Of a stretch of DNA of 64,000 nt, positions 18,574-26,283 are shown one piece after another. The DNA comes from Ruminococcus hominis. Lineage in GTDB: Bacteria; Bacillota; Clostridia; Lachnospirales; Lachnospiraceae. The stretch is from the NCBI RefSeq assembly GCF_014287355.1, contig NZ_JACOPE010000001.1, positions 186,001 to 250,000 on the forward strand, written 5' to 3'. The notes under the pieces were generated by a model. It did not search any database. It was not told the DNA's origin and saw only the letters and a program-made list of their open reading frames with translations. How positions within the stretch are numbered: the first letter of the stretch is position 1; each line of letters starts with the position of its first letter. Position numbers and translations under genes: made by a program.

Positions 18574-18688
18574 GTGTCAAAAAAAGAAAAGTGATCCTTA
18601 TGTAAACGCTCCATGTCTAAGAAAAAATGGAAATGGACAAGCGCCTAGTCTTGGAGTGTATCTCAAAACTAGGCGTTTACATTATTGA
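18574..18688 (+). pseudogene. Frameshifted small peptide gene (candidate RiPP precursor)
   Basis: A GTG follows ATAGGAGGAGCGAAAA at good spacing. It codes VSKKEK before a stop because of a 7-A run (18579-18585). Removing one A opens a 37-residue frame that reads MSKKKSDPYVNAP, then CLRKNGNGQAPSLG, then VYLKTRRLHY and TGA at 18686-18688. It directly follows an exporter fragment and a subtilase fragment, the usual company of a ribosomally made peptide. No known precursor family was recognised. A real indel, a sequencing error and slippage cannot be told apart here. Confidence 0.4.
18601..18681. repeat. Two overlapping inverted repeats with a shared arm
   Basis: TGTAAACGC (18601-18609) pairs perfectly with GCGTTTACA (18673-18681). 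CGCCTAGT (18642-18649) pairs perfectly with ACTAGGCG (18668-18675). The right arms share GCG, so the two stems compete. They lie within the candidate peptide gene and before the convergent STAND gene. They could be an attenuator, a terminator or the target of a DNA-binding protein. No U-tract follows. Confidence 0.5.
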
Positions 18689-18721
18689 GGCAATATATTT
18701 TACAAGTGTTTGTAGGAACCG

Positions 18722-21031
18722 TTAGTGCTTGGTGAGAAGAATACTTTTTGCCAGAGCAATTCCAGCTTGTGGATACAATTCTTGAATTGCTTGATATTTT
18801 TCTTCAATCAATTCGGGTTCGTCTGCCCATATATCCTCATAAATTTTCAAGGCTTTTTTAAAATGGGTTTTCGCTTGCGAAATATTTGCAGTGATCAGGC
18901 AGATACTTCCAAGGGATTCCTGTACCTGGGCATAATCCAAACAGTGGTTTGAATTATATTCTTTGATAATCTGTGCTAATTTCTGAAGAGCAGACAGGGC
19001 AAGGTCAGGTTCTTGTATTTCAATTAAGAGGACAGCATAATTATTAATCTGGGGAATGCTGTCATTAGTATAAAGAAGCTGGTATTGTTCTAAAAGAGAG
19101 ATACCCATTTTCATGTGTTTTTTAGCCAGATCAAGCTGTCCGTTTGTTCGGTAAAGTCCTCCAAGATTGGAATAGAGGTTGGAAACAAGGTGGGCATTTT
19201 CTTTTGTGATTTCTTTTATTTGAGCAAGTGCTTCTTTTTCTAATTTTATCGCTTTTTCTGTTTGGGGTTCCAGAGTTGCCTGATAATCCAATAGTAAGGC
19301 ACGGTCAGAGGCAGTCCCGTAAGTACTTGCTTTTACAAAATGCTGTAGTTCTTGGACAATTTTTTTCATGCCCTTTTGATAGCGGTACTTCTCCATATAT
19401 GGAAAAACATCTTCTAAAAATAACAGGTATTGGGGAATATCATCCTTTTCAATGAATTGGATGATATTTTCTGCTGTCTGAAATAATTTTTTATAATAGC
19501 TAACTTCAATGCCATGCATTAAACATATTTTTCGCAGAGAATCCAATAACGTGTGGCAGCTTGTAATAGAAGGTGCGGTCTCGGAAACGGCAATTTCCTG
19601 AATCAGTGGATGTAGAGAAATAGTATGCCGGAGACTTGACTGTACAAAACCTGTCTCAATCAGATCGTTGATATCATTTAAATTTCTTAATTGAAGCCAT
19701 TCAGCCCAAAGCCGTGCAGAGATACCACCAGAAGGAAGAAAGCACAGATTACGCATGATTCCCCTTTGTTCCTGGGAGAGAGAATAGAGGGAAAATAGGG
19801 TGTGAATATGGTAATAGTAGGTTGCATTACTGCTCTGTCCGTCTTTGAAGGCTTTGATTTTGTCCTCATTTTCGAGAGAAGCCTTTTCTCTTTGAAGCTT
19901 TTCTAGTAATTGCTGCGGAGCTAAAATTCCGTTTTCCAGAAGCTTTGCTGCTAATTCTACGGCGAAAGTATGACGATGAACGGTTGCGATGATTTCATCT
20001 ACAAGTGACCGATGTTCTTCGGCTTCCGAATAAAAGGAAGATACCAGTTGAAACAGGCTGGATGATTCTTTAATCTCTTTTAAGTGCAGGGTACAGTAAC
20101 TATCGAATTTGCTTCTTGTTGTAAAAAGAATCCGGCAGCGGTATTTTAACATTACGGACAAAAAGGAGTCCTGTGTTGCGGTTGCATTGAAGTTGTCTAT
20201 GATGATTAAAGTATCATCTTTCAAAGAACGAAGGAAACGGTTGTGTTTTCGGAAACGTTCTTCTTCGGCATCTTCAGGTAAATCATCAGCAAAATCCATA
20301 TCCGTAACAGATTGATGTAAATCTCCGGCATATTCAAAATACAGGATGTTTGTGTAATGCTTTTTATAGTACTTTGCATAGGATTTTGCCAGTTCGCTTT
20401 TCCCGATTCCGGCAATTCCGTAAAGAAATACTTTGCTATTATCTTCCAGAAGGGAATGTAATTCTGTTGTTTCATCTTCTCTCCCTACAAAATGGCGGCA
20501 TGGTCTTGGGACTTCACTATCCATAATATAATCCAGTACCATTGGTGAGAGGGAACCACCTGCGATCAATTTCTGGTTTTTGGTATCACGTTTAATAAAC
20601 GGGCGTTCCATACCAAAAGAAATTAGCTTTGCCAGAAACAGCAGACGTAAATTGGCAGGTTTGTATAGAGAGGTAAGCTCTGCTTTTTTGGCCTCAGAAA
20701 TTGAAGAATCATGGATAAATAAGGTATAAATATCCTGAAGTGCTTTGTCGCAGTCAGCCATTAAGGGGACAATATTTTGGTGTATAGTTTTCGCCAGTTT
20801 TTCCTGATTGCTTGGTCTTGCATAAAAAGAAGATATTTTGGGACTGATTTTCGCCTGGCCTGTCATCCAGCGGCAAACCAGACCATTATCCAAAGTAAAT
20901 TCTTTGTTTTCAGGACTGTCTAAAAAATCTTCAAATATTTCATATAAAAATTCAGGCTGGCTCATCTGATTGCTTTCACTGATTTGGTTTTTTAAATATG
21001 TCATTATCGAACTAAAATCACAACGATCCAA
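18722..21031 (-). CDS. STAND (NB-ARC/NACHT-like) ATPase with C-terminal TPR repeats
   Basis: This 769-residue protein has an unrecognised N-terminal region (1-175), then a STAND module: Walker A YGIAGIGKSELAKSYAKYY at about 205, Walker B DDTLIIIDNF at about 265 and the sensor RILFTTR at about 285. A winged-helix-like region follows, then TPR-type helices from about 590 on (NLYSNLGGLYRTNGQLDLAKKH and QVQESLGSICLITANISQAK). STAND proteins oligomerise on sensing a ligand. Family roles include transcription control (MalT/AfsR) and phage defence (Avs-type). No effector enzyme is visible. Its place in an integrative element leaves both roles open. It is monocistronic, with TTCGGTTCAA-like direct repeats upstream. 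Confidence 0.75.
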   Translation of the reverse strand: MDRCDFSSIMTYLKNQISESNQMSQPEFLYEIFEDFLDSPENKEFTLDNGLVCRWMTGQAKISPKISSFYARPSNQEKLAKTIHQNIVPLMADCDKALQDIYTLFIHDSSISEAKKAELTSLYKPANLRLLFLAKLISFGMERPFIKRDTKNQKLIAGGSLSPMVLDYIMDSEVPRPCRHFVGREDETTELHSLLEDNSKVFLYGIAGIGKSELAKSYAKYYKKHYTNILYFEYAGDLHQSVTDMDFADDLPEDAEEERFRKHNRFLRSLKDDTLIIIDNFNATATQDSFLSVMLKYRCRILFTTRSKFDSYCTLHLKEIKESSSLFQLVSSFYSEAEEHRSLVDEIIATVHRHTFAVELAAKLLENGILAPQQLLEKLQREKASLENEDKIKAFKDGQSSNATYYYHIHTLFSLYSLSQEQRGIMRNLCFLPSGGISARLWAEWLQLRNLNDINDLIETGFVQSSLRHTISLHPLIQEIAVSETAPSITSCHTLLDSLRKICLMHGIEVSYYKKLFQTAENIIQFIEKDDIPQYLLFLEDVFPYMEKYRYQKGMKKIVQELQHFVKASTYGTASDRALLLDYQATLEPQTEKAIKLEKEALAQIKEITKENAHLVSNLYSNLGGLYRTNGQLDLAKKHMKMGISLLEQYQLLYTNDSIPQINNYAVLLIEIQEPDLALSALQKLAQIIKEYNSNHCLDYAQVQESLGSICLITANISQAKTHFKKALKIYEDIWADEPELIEEKYQAIQELYPQAGIALAKSILLTKH

Positions 21032-21233
21032 TAGGCATTTCCTCTTTTCTATAGATTAAATTAAGTGAACAGGTTTGAATAAGTATATCATACCACGAAC
21101 ATATATTCGGTTCAAGATAAATAGAGATTTTCGTTACATGATTTTCTCAATTTACGGTCAATTCCGGTTCAATGTTGTTTATGAAGAAATTCTGTAAAAT
21201 AAGCTCAGATTAAAACAATGACAGGAGGAGCTT

Positions 21234-21368
21234 ATGCAACAGAATATTGAATTTGAGCGGTGCATTGATTTTCTGGTACGGATGATTGATAAGTACGGCG
21301 ATGAAGTCCTCCGGGAGTTGGAGGAAGAAAAACAGAATAAAGAAGAAAAAGAAGCGGCAGTTTCCTGA
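21234..21368 (+). CDS. 44-residue element-borne small protein, copy 1
   Basis: The ATG follows ACAGGAGGAGCTT at ideal spacing. The protein starts MQQNIEFERCIDFLVRMIDK and ends in a Glu/Lys-rich helix, KEEKEAAVS. An almost identical copy is at 44843-44977. Both copies lie just before a minus-strand toxin-antitoxin locus and a serine recombinase, so it is a fixed part of the element end. No family was recognised. The charge and length suggest a DNA- or recombinase-associated helical peptide, which is inference. Confidence 0.7.
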   Translation: MQQNIEFERCIDFLVRMIDKYGDEVLRELEEEKQNKEEKEAAVS

Positions 21369-21408
21369 AATACTAAATGTAAATCAGACTGCCGCTTTTT
21401 ATGTGTTT

Positions 21409-22017
21409 TCAGATGAATTTCAAAAGCTGATATAGAGTGTGAGGTTCATTGTTCTGGGAAGCGGTAATACGGGTATCAAATGGCTTGAAATGATTTTGTG
21501 TATAAAAGCTCAGAAGAAATTCATTATCTTCGCATTCAAGAAATTCCATAACGCCGCCTACGGAATATTTGAGACCGGATATGGTTTCCAGTGCAAATCC
21601 CAGCAGGATGTTTCCAGGGATTCGTTTTTCCTTTGGTAGAGAATAGTTCTTTCCTAACTGTGCAATCAGGTAAGCTGCTGTGTTGTAAGACTGTGTTTCT
21701 TCATCCAGAATACTGACACGGGACAGCTTCTTTGCCATCGTCTTACTGATATTTGAAGCCCGGACAGATATTGGCTTTACTGTAAGAGAAAAATAGCCGA
21801 CCAGTGAAGCATCTTCGGCATCGAATACCAGATAAGTGATAGATTGATCTTTTTTGGTAAACTCAACCGCATTATGTAATAAAAAGTATTCCACATCGGG
21901 ATTTTGGGGACAAGAAAAATCGGAGAGCAAGTCGTAAAGACTTTCCTCTCCGATATATGTCGGTTCGTCTTTATCCAAATATGCCCGAATATTAACGGTA
22001 AAATATTTATCAGACAT
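21409..22017 (-). CDS. GNAT-fold acetyltransferase, probable toxin of a TA pair
   Basis: This 202-residue protein has GNAT features: strand 4 in ASLVGYFSLTVKP, a CoA-loop region around IPGNILLGFALE, and the last strands LLSFYTQNHFKPF. Its start overlaps the stop of the upstream 61-residue gene by 8 bp. Type II toxins of the GNAT class acetylate charged tRNA, and the size and arrangement suggest such a pair. The antitoxin is not an obvious ribbon-helix-helix protein, so the subtype is unclear. It sits in the slot filled by the CptN toxin in the second element end. Confidence 0.65.
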   Translation of the reverse strand: MSDKYFTVNIRAYLDKDEPTYIGEESLYDLLSDFSCPQNPDVEYFLLHNAVEFTKKDQSITYLVFDAEDASLVGYFSLTVKPISVRASNISKTMAKKLSRVSILDEETQSYNTAAYLIAQLGKNYSLPKEKRIPGNILLGFALETISGLKYSVGGVMEFLECEDNEFLLSFYTQNHFKPFDTRITASQNNEPHTLYQLLKFI

Positions 22018-22195
22018 GTTTTTTCTTCCTTTTTGACATTAAAGCTAAGATTTCCTGTGGGTTTGTTAACTGACGTCCGGGAAGTGCCTGCTTTGGTGTG
22101 CGGTCACGATCGGCTTCGTCAATCGCTGCGACAAAACGCTTTACACTATTTGGATTGGATACGACAAAATTATGAGTAATACTTGAAGTAGCCAT
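22010..22195 (-). CDS. Small protein upstream of GNAT gene, probable antitoxin
   Basis: The 61-residue protein starts at ATG 22193-22195 behind GAGGAGGTGTTAGT; longer in-frame starts lack a ribosome site. It reads MATSSITHNFVVSNPNSVKR and ends ILALMSKRKKKHV. Overlap with the acetyltransferase gene indicates coupled synthesis, as in toxin-antitoxin operons. A TATACT-like -10 box lies just upstream on the minus strand, so it can have its own promoter. Confidence 0.6.
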   Translation of the reverse strand: MATSSITHNFVVSNPNSVKRFVAAIDEADRDRTPKQALPGRQLTNPQEILALMSKRKKKHV

Positions 22196-22291
22196 ACTAA
22201 CACCTCCTCTATTTCTGGCTTTTTGTGTATTTATAGTATATGCAATGTGTGATGAAAACACAATATCAAAAACTGAAATAATTTCTAAATA

Positions 22292-22350
22292 ATTTTCAAG
22301 CCGGATATTTATTAGATGCTTCCGGTAAGTGGACGATATTTTGATAACAG
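22292..22350 (-). ncRNA. Orphan CptI-like type III antitoxin RNA repeat
   Basis: One 46-base unit (22292-22337) plus the first bases of another (22338-22350) match the antitoxin repeats at 45550-45655 in sequence and length. Shared parts on the minus strand include ACCGGAAGC, TCTAATAAAT and TCCGGCTTGAAAAT. A minus-strand promoter with TTGACG and TATAAT at 17-bp spacing lies directly before it. No CptN-type toxin gene and no GC-rich terminator follow; the GNAT pair occupies that place. It is either a relic or a functional orphan antitoxin. Confidence 0.7.
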
Positions 22351-22371
22351 ATATTCTCTATATCTAATTTA

Positions 22372-22400
22372 ATTATACAAGTGACAGAGAAATGCGTCAA
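22372..22400 (-). promoter_or_regulatory. Promoter of the orphan CptI-like RNA
   Basis: On the minus strand the -35 box TTGACG lies at 22395-22400 and the -10 box TATAAT at 22372-22377, with a 17-bp spacer. It stands in the same place as the promoter of the full CptIN locus (45675-45703). Confidence 0.7.
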
Positions 22401-22489
22401 CATGGAAAATAAGTATTGAAAAGAATTGGAATAAGTACTAAAATAAAGTTGGGACAATAAAGCGGAGTTACTATATAGAGGAAAAGACT

Positions 22490-24175
22490 ATGAAGAATAT
22501 AAAAATTAAATGTAATATCTATACCAGAGTATCCACAACCATGCAGGTAGATGGATACAGTCTGGATGCTCAGAAAGAAAAATTAAGGCGTTATGCAGAA
22601 TTTCAAAATATGGAAATCGTAAATGAGTATTCAGATGAAGGTAAATCTGGAAAAAGCGTGGAGGGAAGACCTGAATTTCAGAGAATGCTGGATAATATAG
22701 AGAATGGCACAGATGAGATACAGTTTGTACTGGTATTCAAACTTTCCAGATTTGGCCGTAATGCGGCAGATGTGTTAAACTCTCTGCAAAGAATGCAGGA
22801 TTTTGGAGTGAATCTGATTTGTGTTGAGGATGGGATTGACAGCTCCAAAGATAGTGGAAAGCTGATGATTTCCGTTCTGTCTGCGGTGGCAGAGATTGAA
22901 AGGGAAAATATCCTTGTCCAGACAATGGAGGGACGTAAACAGAAAGCCAGAGAAGGGAAATGGAACGGTGGATTTGCTCCATATGGCTATGAACTGGTAA
23001 ATGGAGAATTACAGATTGCAGAGGATGAAGCAGAGGTCATACGTCTGATTTATGATAAATTTATTCATACGAATATGGGAATTGCTGCGATCGCCATATG
23101 GCTGAATCAGCATGGATATAAAAAGAAAAAGAGACAGAATAATACACTGGATGCATTTGCCGCTTCTTTTATAAAAGGTGTTTTGGACAATCCGGTTTAC
23201 TGTGGAAAACTGGCTTACGGACGAAGAAAGAATGAAAAGGTTGCTGGAACACGAAATGAATACCGTATTGTAAAACAGGAGAATTATATGTTATATGATG
23301 GTATTCATGAAGGGATTATCTCAGAGACAGATTGGGAACTGGCACATCAGAAAAGGGTAAAAAATGGAGTGAAATATGAGAAAATCCATAGCTTAGATCA
23401 TGAACATATTTTATCCGGAATCTTGAAATGTCCGCTATGTGGAAGTGGAATGTATGGAAATGTGAACCGAAAGAAAAAGAAAGATGGAACTTTGTATAAG
23501 GATTATTTTTATTATGCCTGCAAACACCGTCGTTTAATGAATGGTCACAGATGTGATTACCATAAGCAATGGAGCGAGGATAAGGTCAATAATGCAGTTG
23601 AAGAGGTTATCCGGAAACTGGTACAGAATCCCAAATTTGAAGAAGCGATCCGAAAAAAAATCGGTTCAAGGATTGACACAGATGAAATTGAAAGAGAAAT
23701 CGAAAATTTGGAAAAACAGCATAGGCAGTTGACAGGAGCAAAGGCAAGGCTAGGCCAACAGATGGATAACCTGGATATCATGGACAAATTTTATGAAAAG
23801 AAATATCAGGATATGGAGACAAGGTTATATCGGCTGTATGATGAAATTGAAGGCGTGGAAAATAGCATAGAAGAAGTTAAAAAGCGTTTGCTGAATATCC
23901 AGCAGCAGAAAATATCAGAAGAAAACGTCTATCAATTCCTTTTATATTTTGATAAACTATATGATAAGTTCACCGACTTGGAGAAGAAAGAATTTCTCAA
24001 CAGCTTTGTAGAACGTGTGGACATTTACGATCAGGAGCAGCCGGATGGCAGATTCCTGAAGCACATAAAGTTCCGTTTTCCGGTGTATTTTGGAGACAGG
24101 GAAACACAGGAACTTTGTTGGGACAACGAAAGTACCGTTGAGACTTGTGTGTTGCTACAAAGACGAACTATGTAG
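22490..24175 (+). CDS. Large serine recombinase (complete)
   Basis: This 561-residue protein begins with a serine-recombinase catalytic domain (IYTRVSTTMQ with the nucleophile Ser, then EYSDEGKSGKS, KLSRFGRNAADV and AEIERENI). A Recombinase domain follows (PYGYELVNGELQI), then a zinc beta ribbon (LKCPLCGSGMYG with YYACKHRR and HRCDYH). A coiled coil and a C-terminal tail with FRFPVYFGDRETQ complete it. Enzymes of this class excise and insert Tn4451-type elements between short att sites. It probably moves the region between rlmD and this gene. Two broken relatives lie at 45794-47252 and 54446-54537. Confidence 0.93.
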   Translation: MKNIKIKCNIYTRVSTTMQVDGYSLDAQKEKLRRYAEFQNMEIVNEYSDEGKSGKSVEGRPEFQRMLDNIENGTDEIQFVLVFKLSRFGRNAADVLNSLQRMQDFGVNLICVEDGIDSSKDSGKLMISVLSAVAEIERENILVQTMEGRKQKAREGKWNGGFAPYGYELVNGELQIAEDEAEVIRLIYDKFIHTNMGIAAIAIWLNQHGYKKKKRQNNTLDAFAASFIKGVLDNPVYCGKLAYGRRKNEKVAGTRNEYRIVKQENYMLYDGIHEGIISETDWELAHQKRVKNGVKYEKIHSLDHEHILSGILKCPLCGSGMYGNVNRKKKKDGTLYKDYFYYACKHRRLMNGHRCDYHKQWSEDKVNNAVEEVIRKLVQNPKFEEAIRKKIGSRIDTDEIEREIENLEKQHRQLTGAKARLGQQMDNLDIMDKFYEKKYQDMETRLYRLYDEIEGVENSIEEVKKRLLNIQQQKISEENVYQFLLYFDKLYDKFTDLEKKEFLNSFVERVDIYDQEQPDGRFLKHIKFRFPVYFGDRETQELCWDNESTVETCVLLQRRTM

Positions 24176-24486
24176 AAATCCTTAATTTTAGGCACTTTTT
24201 TAAGCATATAGTCTTTACGAGCGAGGGCGATAAAATCAGAAATAGAGAGATAAAAAACTATATCAATGTTTCAGTAGTTGTTGATATAGAGTGTGGAGAT
24301 ACAACAAACTAATTCTTATGTTTAAGGGATTATCAATTATGAATGTTAGAACAGAAATTAAAAAAATAAAAATTGAAAATTTGCTTTAAATCATAATTCT
24401 ATATGTATTCTTGTGTTGACAAAATGTAATGAGTACATTACATTAAAAGTAATCAGTACATTATATTTTGGAGAGGAGCGATAACT
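24176..24486. other. Gap after recombinase; only the XRE promoter region is recognisable
   Basis: About 240 bp of AT-rich sequence follows the recombinase with no supported gene. An att site may lie here, but I could not identify a core. The last 70 bp hold the promoter and operators of the next gene. Confidence 0.5.
24416..24463 (+). promoter_or_regulatory. Promoter with two tandem operators for the XRE regulator
   Basis: TTGACA (24416-24421) and TACATT (24439-24444) have a 17-bp spacer. Two near-identical 14-mers, TAATGAGTACATTA (24427-24440) and TAATCAGTACATTA (24450-24463), are partly palindromic. They cover the -10 box and lie 23 bp apart, on one helix face. This pattern fits autoregulation by the downstream XRE protein. 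Confidence 0.65.
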
Positions 24487-24690
24487 TTGATATGGAACAG
24501 TATTAAAGTTTTACGTGCTGAAAGGGACTGGACACAAGCAGATTTAGCTGAAAAAGTTGGAATTTCACGACAAGCAGTTATATCAATAGAAAAATATAAA
24601 TATACTCCGTCATTAGAATTGGCATTTAAAATTGCAGAAGTATTTGGTGTTTCTATTGATGAAGTTTTCGAGCATAGGGAGGACAAATAG
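24487..24690 (+). CDS. XRE-family HTH transcriptional regulator
   Basis: This 67-residue protein uses a TTG start behind GGAGAGGAGCGATAAC. It is a complete lambda-repressor-like HTH (IKVLRAERDWTQADLAEKVG, SRQAVISIEKYKY, then IAEVFGVSIDEVFEH). It is followed by a small membrane protein gene. This two-gene arrangement is common in Firmicutes and is usually self-regulating. Confidence 0.85.
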   Translation: MIWNSIKVLRAERDWTQADLAEKVGISRQAVISIEKYKYTPSLELAFKIAEVFGVSIDEVFEHREDK

Positions 24691-24691
24691 T

Positions 24692-25015
24692 ATGAATGAG
24701 CAAATTATTATCTTGATTTTTCTTGTTTTAGCATTAGGAGCAACGTTGTGGCTTTATATATTGAAAGCAAAAAAGCAAGTTGAATATAAGGGTGATGAAC
24801 GCTGGTTGACGATACAGCTAAAAGCAAATCAGTCTGCTAATATAGCAAATTGGACATTGATTATATTATTAGCGATTGCAACATCAGTACCATTATTTAT
24901 AGATATTCAAATTATGTTTACACTTGACCGAGTAATTCTTTTTGGAGAACTTTTTATTGGTTTGCGTAATTTGCTTGAATTGATTGCAATTATGTATTTT
25001 GATAAACAGTTATAA
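24692..25015 (+). CDS. Small membrane protein partnered with the XRE regulator
   Basis: The start is placed at ATG 24692 behind AGGGAGGAC, giving 107 residues. There are three hydrophobic segments (IIILIFLVLALGATLWLYIL, WTLIILLAIATSVPLFI and ILFGELFIGLRNLLELIAIM) and a cytoplasmic stretch EYKGDERWLTIQLKA. This resembles the DUF2178/DUF3796-like partners of XRE proteins. The function is unknown. Confidence 0.6.
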   Translation: MNEQIIILIFLVLALGATLWLYILKAKKQVEYKGDERWLTIQLKANQSANIANWTLIILLAIATSVPLFIDIQIMFTLDRVILFGELFIGLRNLLELIAIMYFDKQL

Positions 25016-25116
25016 ATCATTAGGAAAATATGATAATTTTATACACCTATACACAAAGCAGTTAGTCTTAGGATTGACTGCTTTTTTCTTACCTAAAATC
25101 AGATTGGAGTGATGAA

Positions 25117-25413
25117 ATGAGCGATATTTTTAAGGATATGCAGGCAAACGTCGGCTGTGATTATATTTCTAACCTGCCCTCTTACAAGCGTAAAGTGTGG
25201 CATGAAATGAAGCGATTACCGCTTACGAATTATGATATAAAACAGTTAGAAGATTTTTCAAAGTATGTGTTTGGTATGTCGTACCAGAGCTTAAAAGATG
25301 TGATGGAACAACAGAAAGGACGTGAGGAACAATGCAGGAAACAAGGGTGCTGGTGGAAACGAGAGGAACAACTGGCAAAGAAACAACATCATACTGGTTC
25401 GACCTACCGATAG
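25117..25413 (+). CDS. Hypothetical mobile-element protein
   Basis: This 98-residue protein (MSDIFKDMQANVGCDYISNL) follows GATTGGAGTGATGAA. No family was recognised. The C-terminus is Gln/Lys-rich and overlaps an ArdA-like reading frame, suggesting either overlap or a disturbed 3-prime end. It is probably cargo of a conjugative element. Confidence 0.45.
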   Translation: MSDIFKDMQANVGCDYISNLPSYKRKVWHEMKRLPLTNYDIKQLEDFSKYVFGMSYQSLKDVMEQQKGREEQCRKQGCWWKREEQLAKKQHHTGSTYR

Positions 25414-25490
25414 ATGTTGCCGAGTTTGAAGAAATCAAAAAATGCCGTAGCTTTATTTTGCATTTATTGCAAGTTACACGCTACGGCTAG
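25332..25490 (+). pseudogene. ArdA-like antirestriction protein N-terminal fragment
   Basis: The ATG at 25332 is preceded by GTGAGGAAC. The frame reads MQETRVLVETRG then SYWFDLPIDVAEFEEIKK, which resembles the start of Tn916-type ArdA proteins (WF.FPIDFEEV.E). It then diverges and stops after 52 residues, whereas ArdA has about 165. It is likely a truncated relic. The tail codons form an 8-bp inverted repeat GCCGTAGC/GCTACGGC. Confidence 0.4.
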
Positions 25491-25580
25491 ATTAAAATAT
25501 AATATTTTGAAATCTTCATAAAATCTTTAATTTTGCTTTTTATACTTTAACTAAAAAATAAGGAAAGGGTATGAACAATT

Positions 25581-26282
25581 ATGAAAGCAATTTTAAAAAC
25601 AAATAATCTATGTAAAGATTTCAAAAAGCAAAAGGCAGTGAATAATGTATCTATAACTGTCCGTGAAAATTCAATATATGGGCTACTCGGTCCAAATGGT
25701 GCTGGAAAATCTACCACTTTGAAAATGATTACGGGTATGCTCCGTCCTACTAGCGGTAAAGTTCTTTTTAATGGACATGAATGGAACAGAAAAGATTTAG
25801 AACAGATAGGAGCTTTGATTGAAACTCCTCCACTTTATGAAAATCTTTCCGCAGTAGAAAATTTAGAAGTCCGTGCAAAATTACTAAATACTCCTAAAAC
25901 CCGAATAGATAAAGTTTTAAAAATGGTAGATTTGCAAAATACAGGAAGGAAAAAAGCTGGACAATTTTCAATGGGAATGAAACAACGTTTGGGAATAGCT
26001 ATCGCTTTGTTGAATAGTCCCAAATTGTTGATTTTAGATGAGCCGACAAATGGATTAGACCCTATCGGCATACAAGAATTACGTTCTCTTATTCGTTCTT
26101 TTCCCTCTAAAGGGATTACTGTTATTCTATCCAGTCATATTCTATCAGAGGTTCAGCTTATCGCTGATGATATTGGTATCATTTCAAATGGTATTTTAGG
26201 ATATGAAGGACAGATGAATAAAGATGAAAATTTAGAAAATCTGTTTGTAGAAGTTGTAAGGAAATCACAGGAGGAACGATAA
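25581..26282 (+). CDS. ABC transporter ATPase, CprA/LanF (bacitracin/lantibiotic resistance) type
   Basis: This 233-residue protein has Walker A GPNGAGKSTTLK, signature FSMGMKQRLGIAIAL, Walker B LLILDEPTNGLD and switch LSSHILSE. The order ATPase, two permeases, response regulator, kinase (25581-29952) is that of the CprABC-KR and LanFEG self-protection modules. These remove cationic peptides from the membrane. No lantibiotic biosynthesis genes lie nearby, so it is a stand-alone resistance module. Confidence 0.88.
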   Translation: MKAILKTNNLCKDFKKQKAVNNVSITVRENSIYGLLGPNGAGKSTTLKMITGMLRPTSGKVLFNGHEWNRKDLEQIGALIETPPLYENLSAVENLEVRAKLLNTPKTRIDKVLKMVDLQNTGRKKAGQFSMGMKQRLGIAIALLNSPKLLILDEPTNGLDPIGIQELRSLIRSFPSKGITVILSSHILSEVQLIADDIGIISNGILGYEGQMNKDENLENLFVEVVRKSQEER

Positions 26283-26283
26283 A

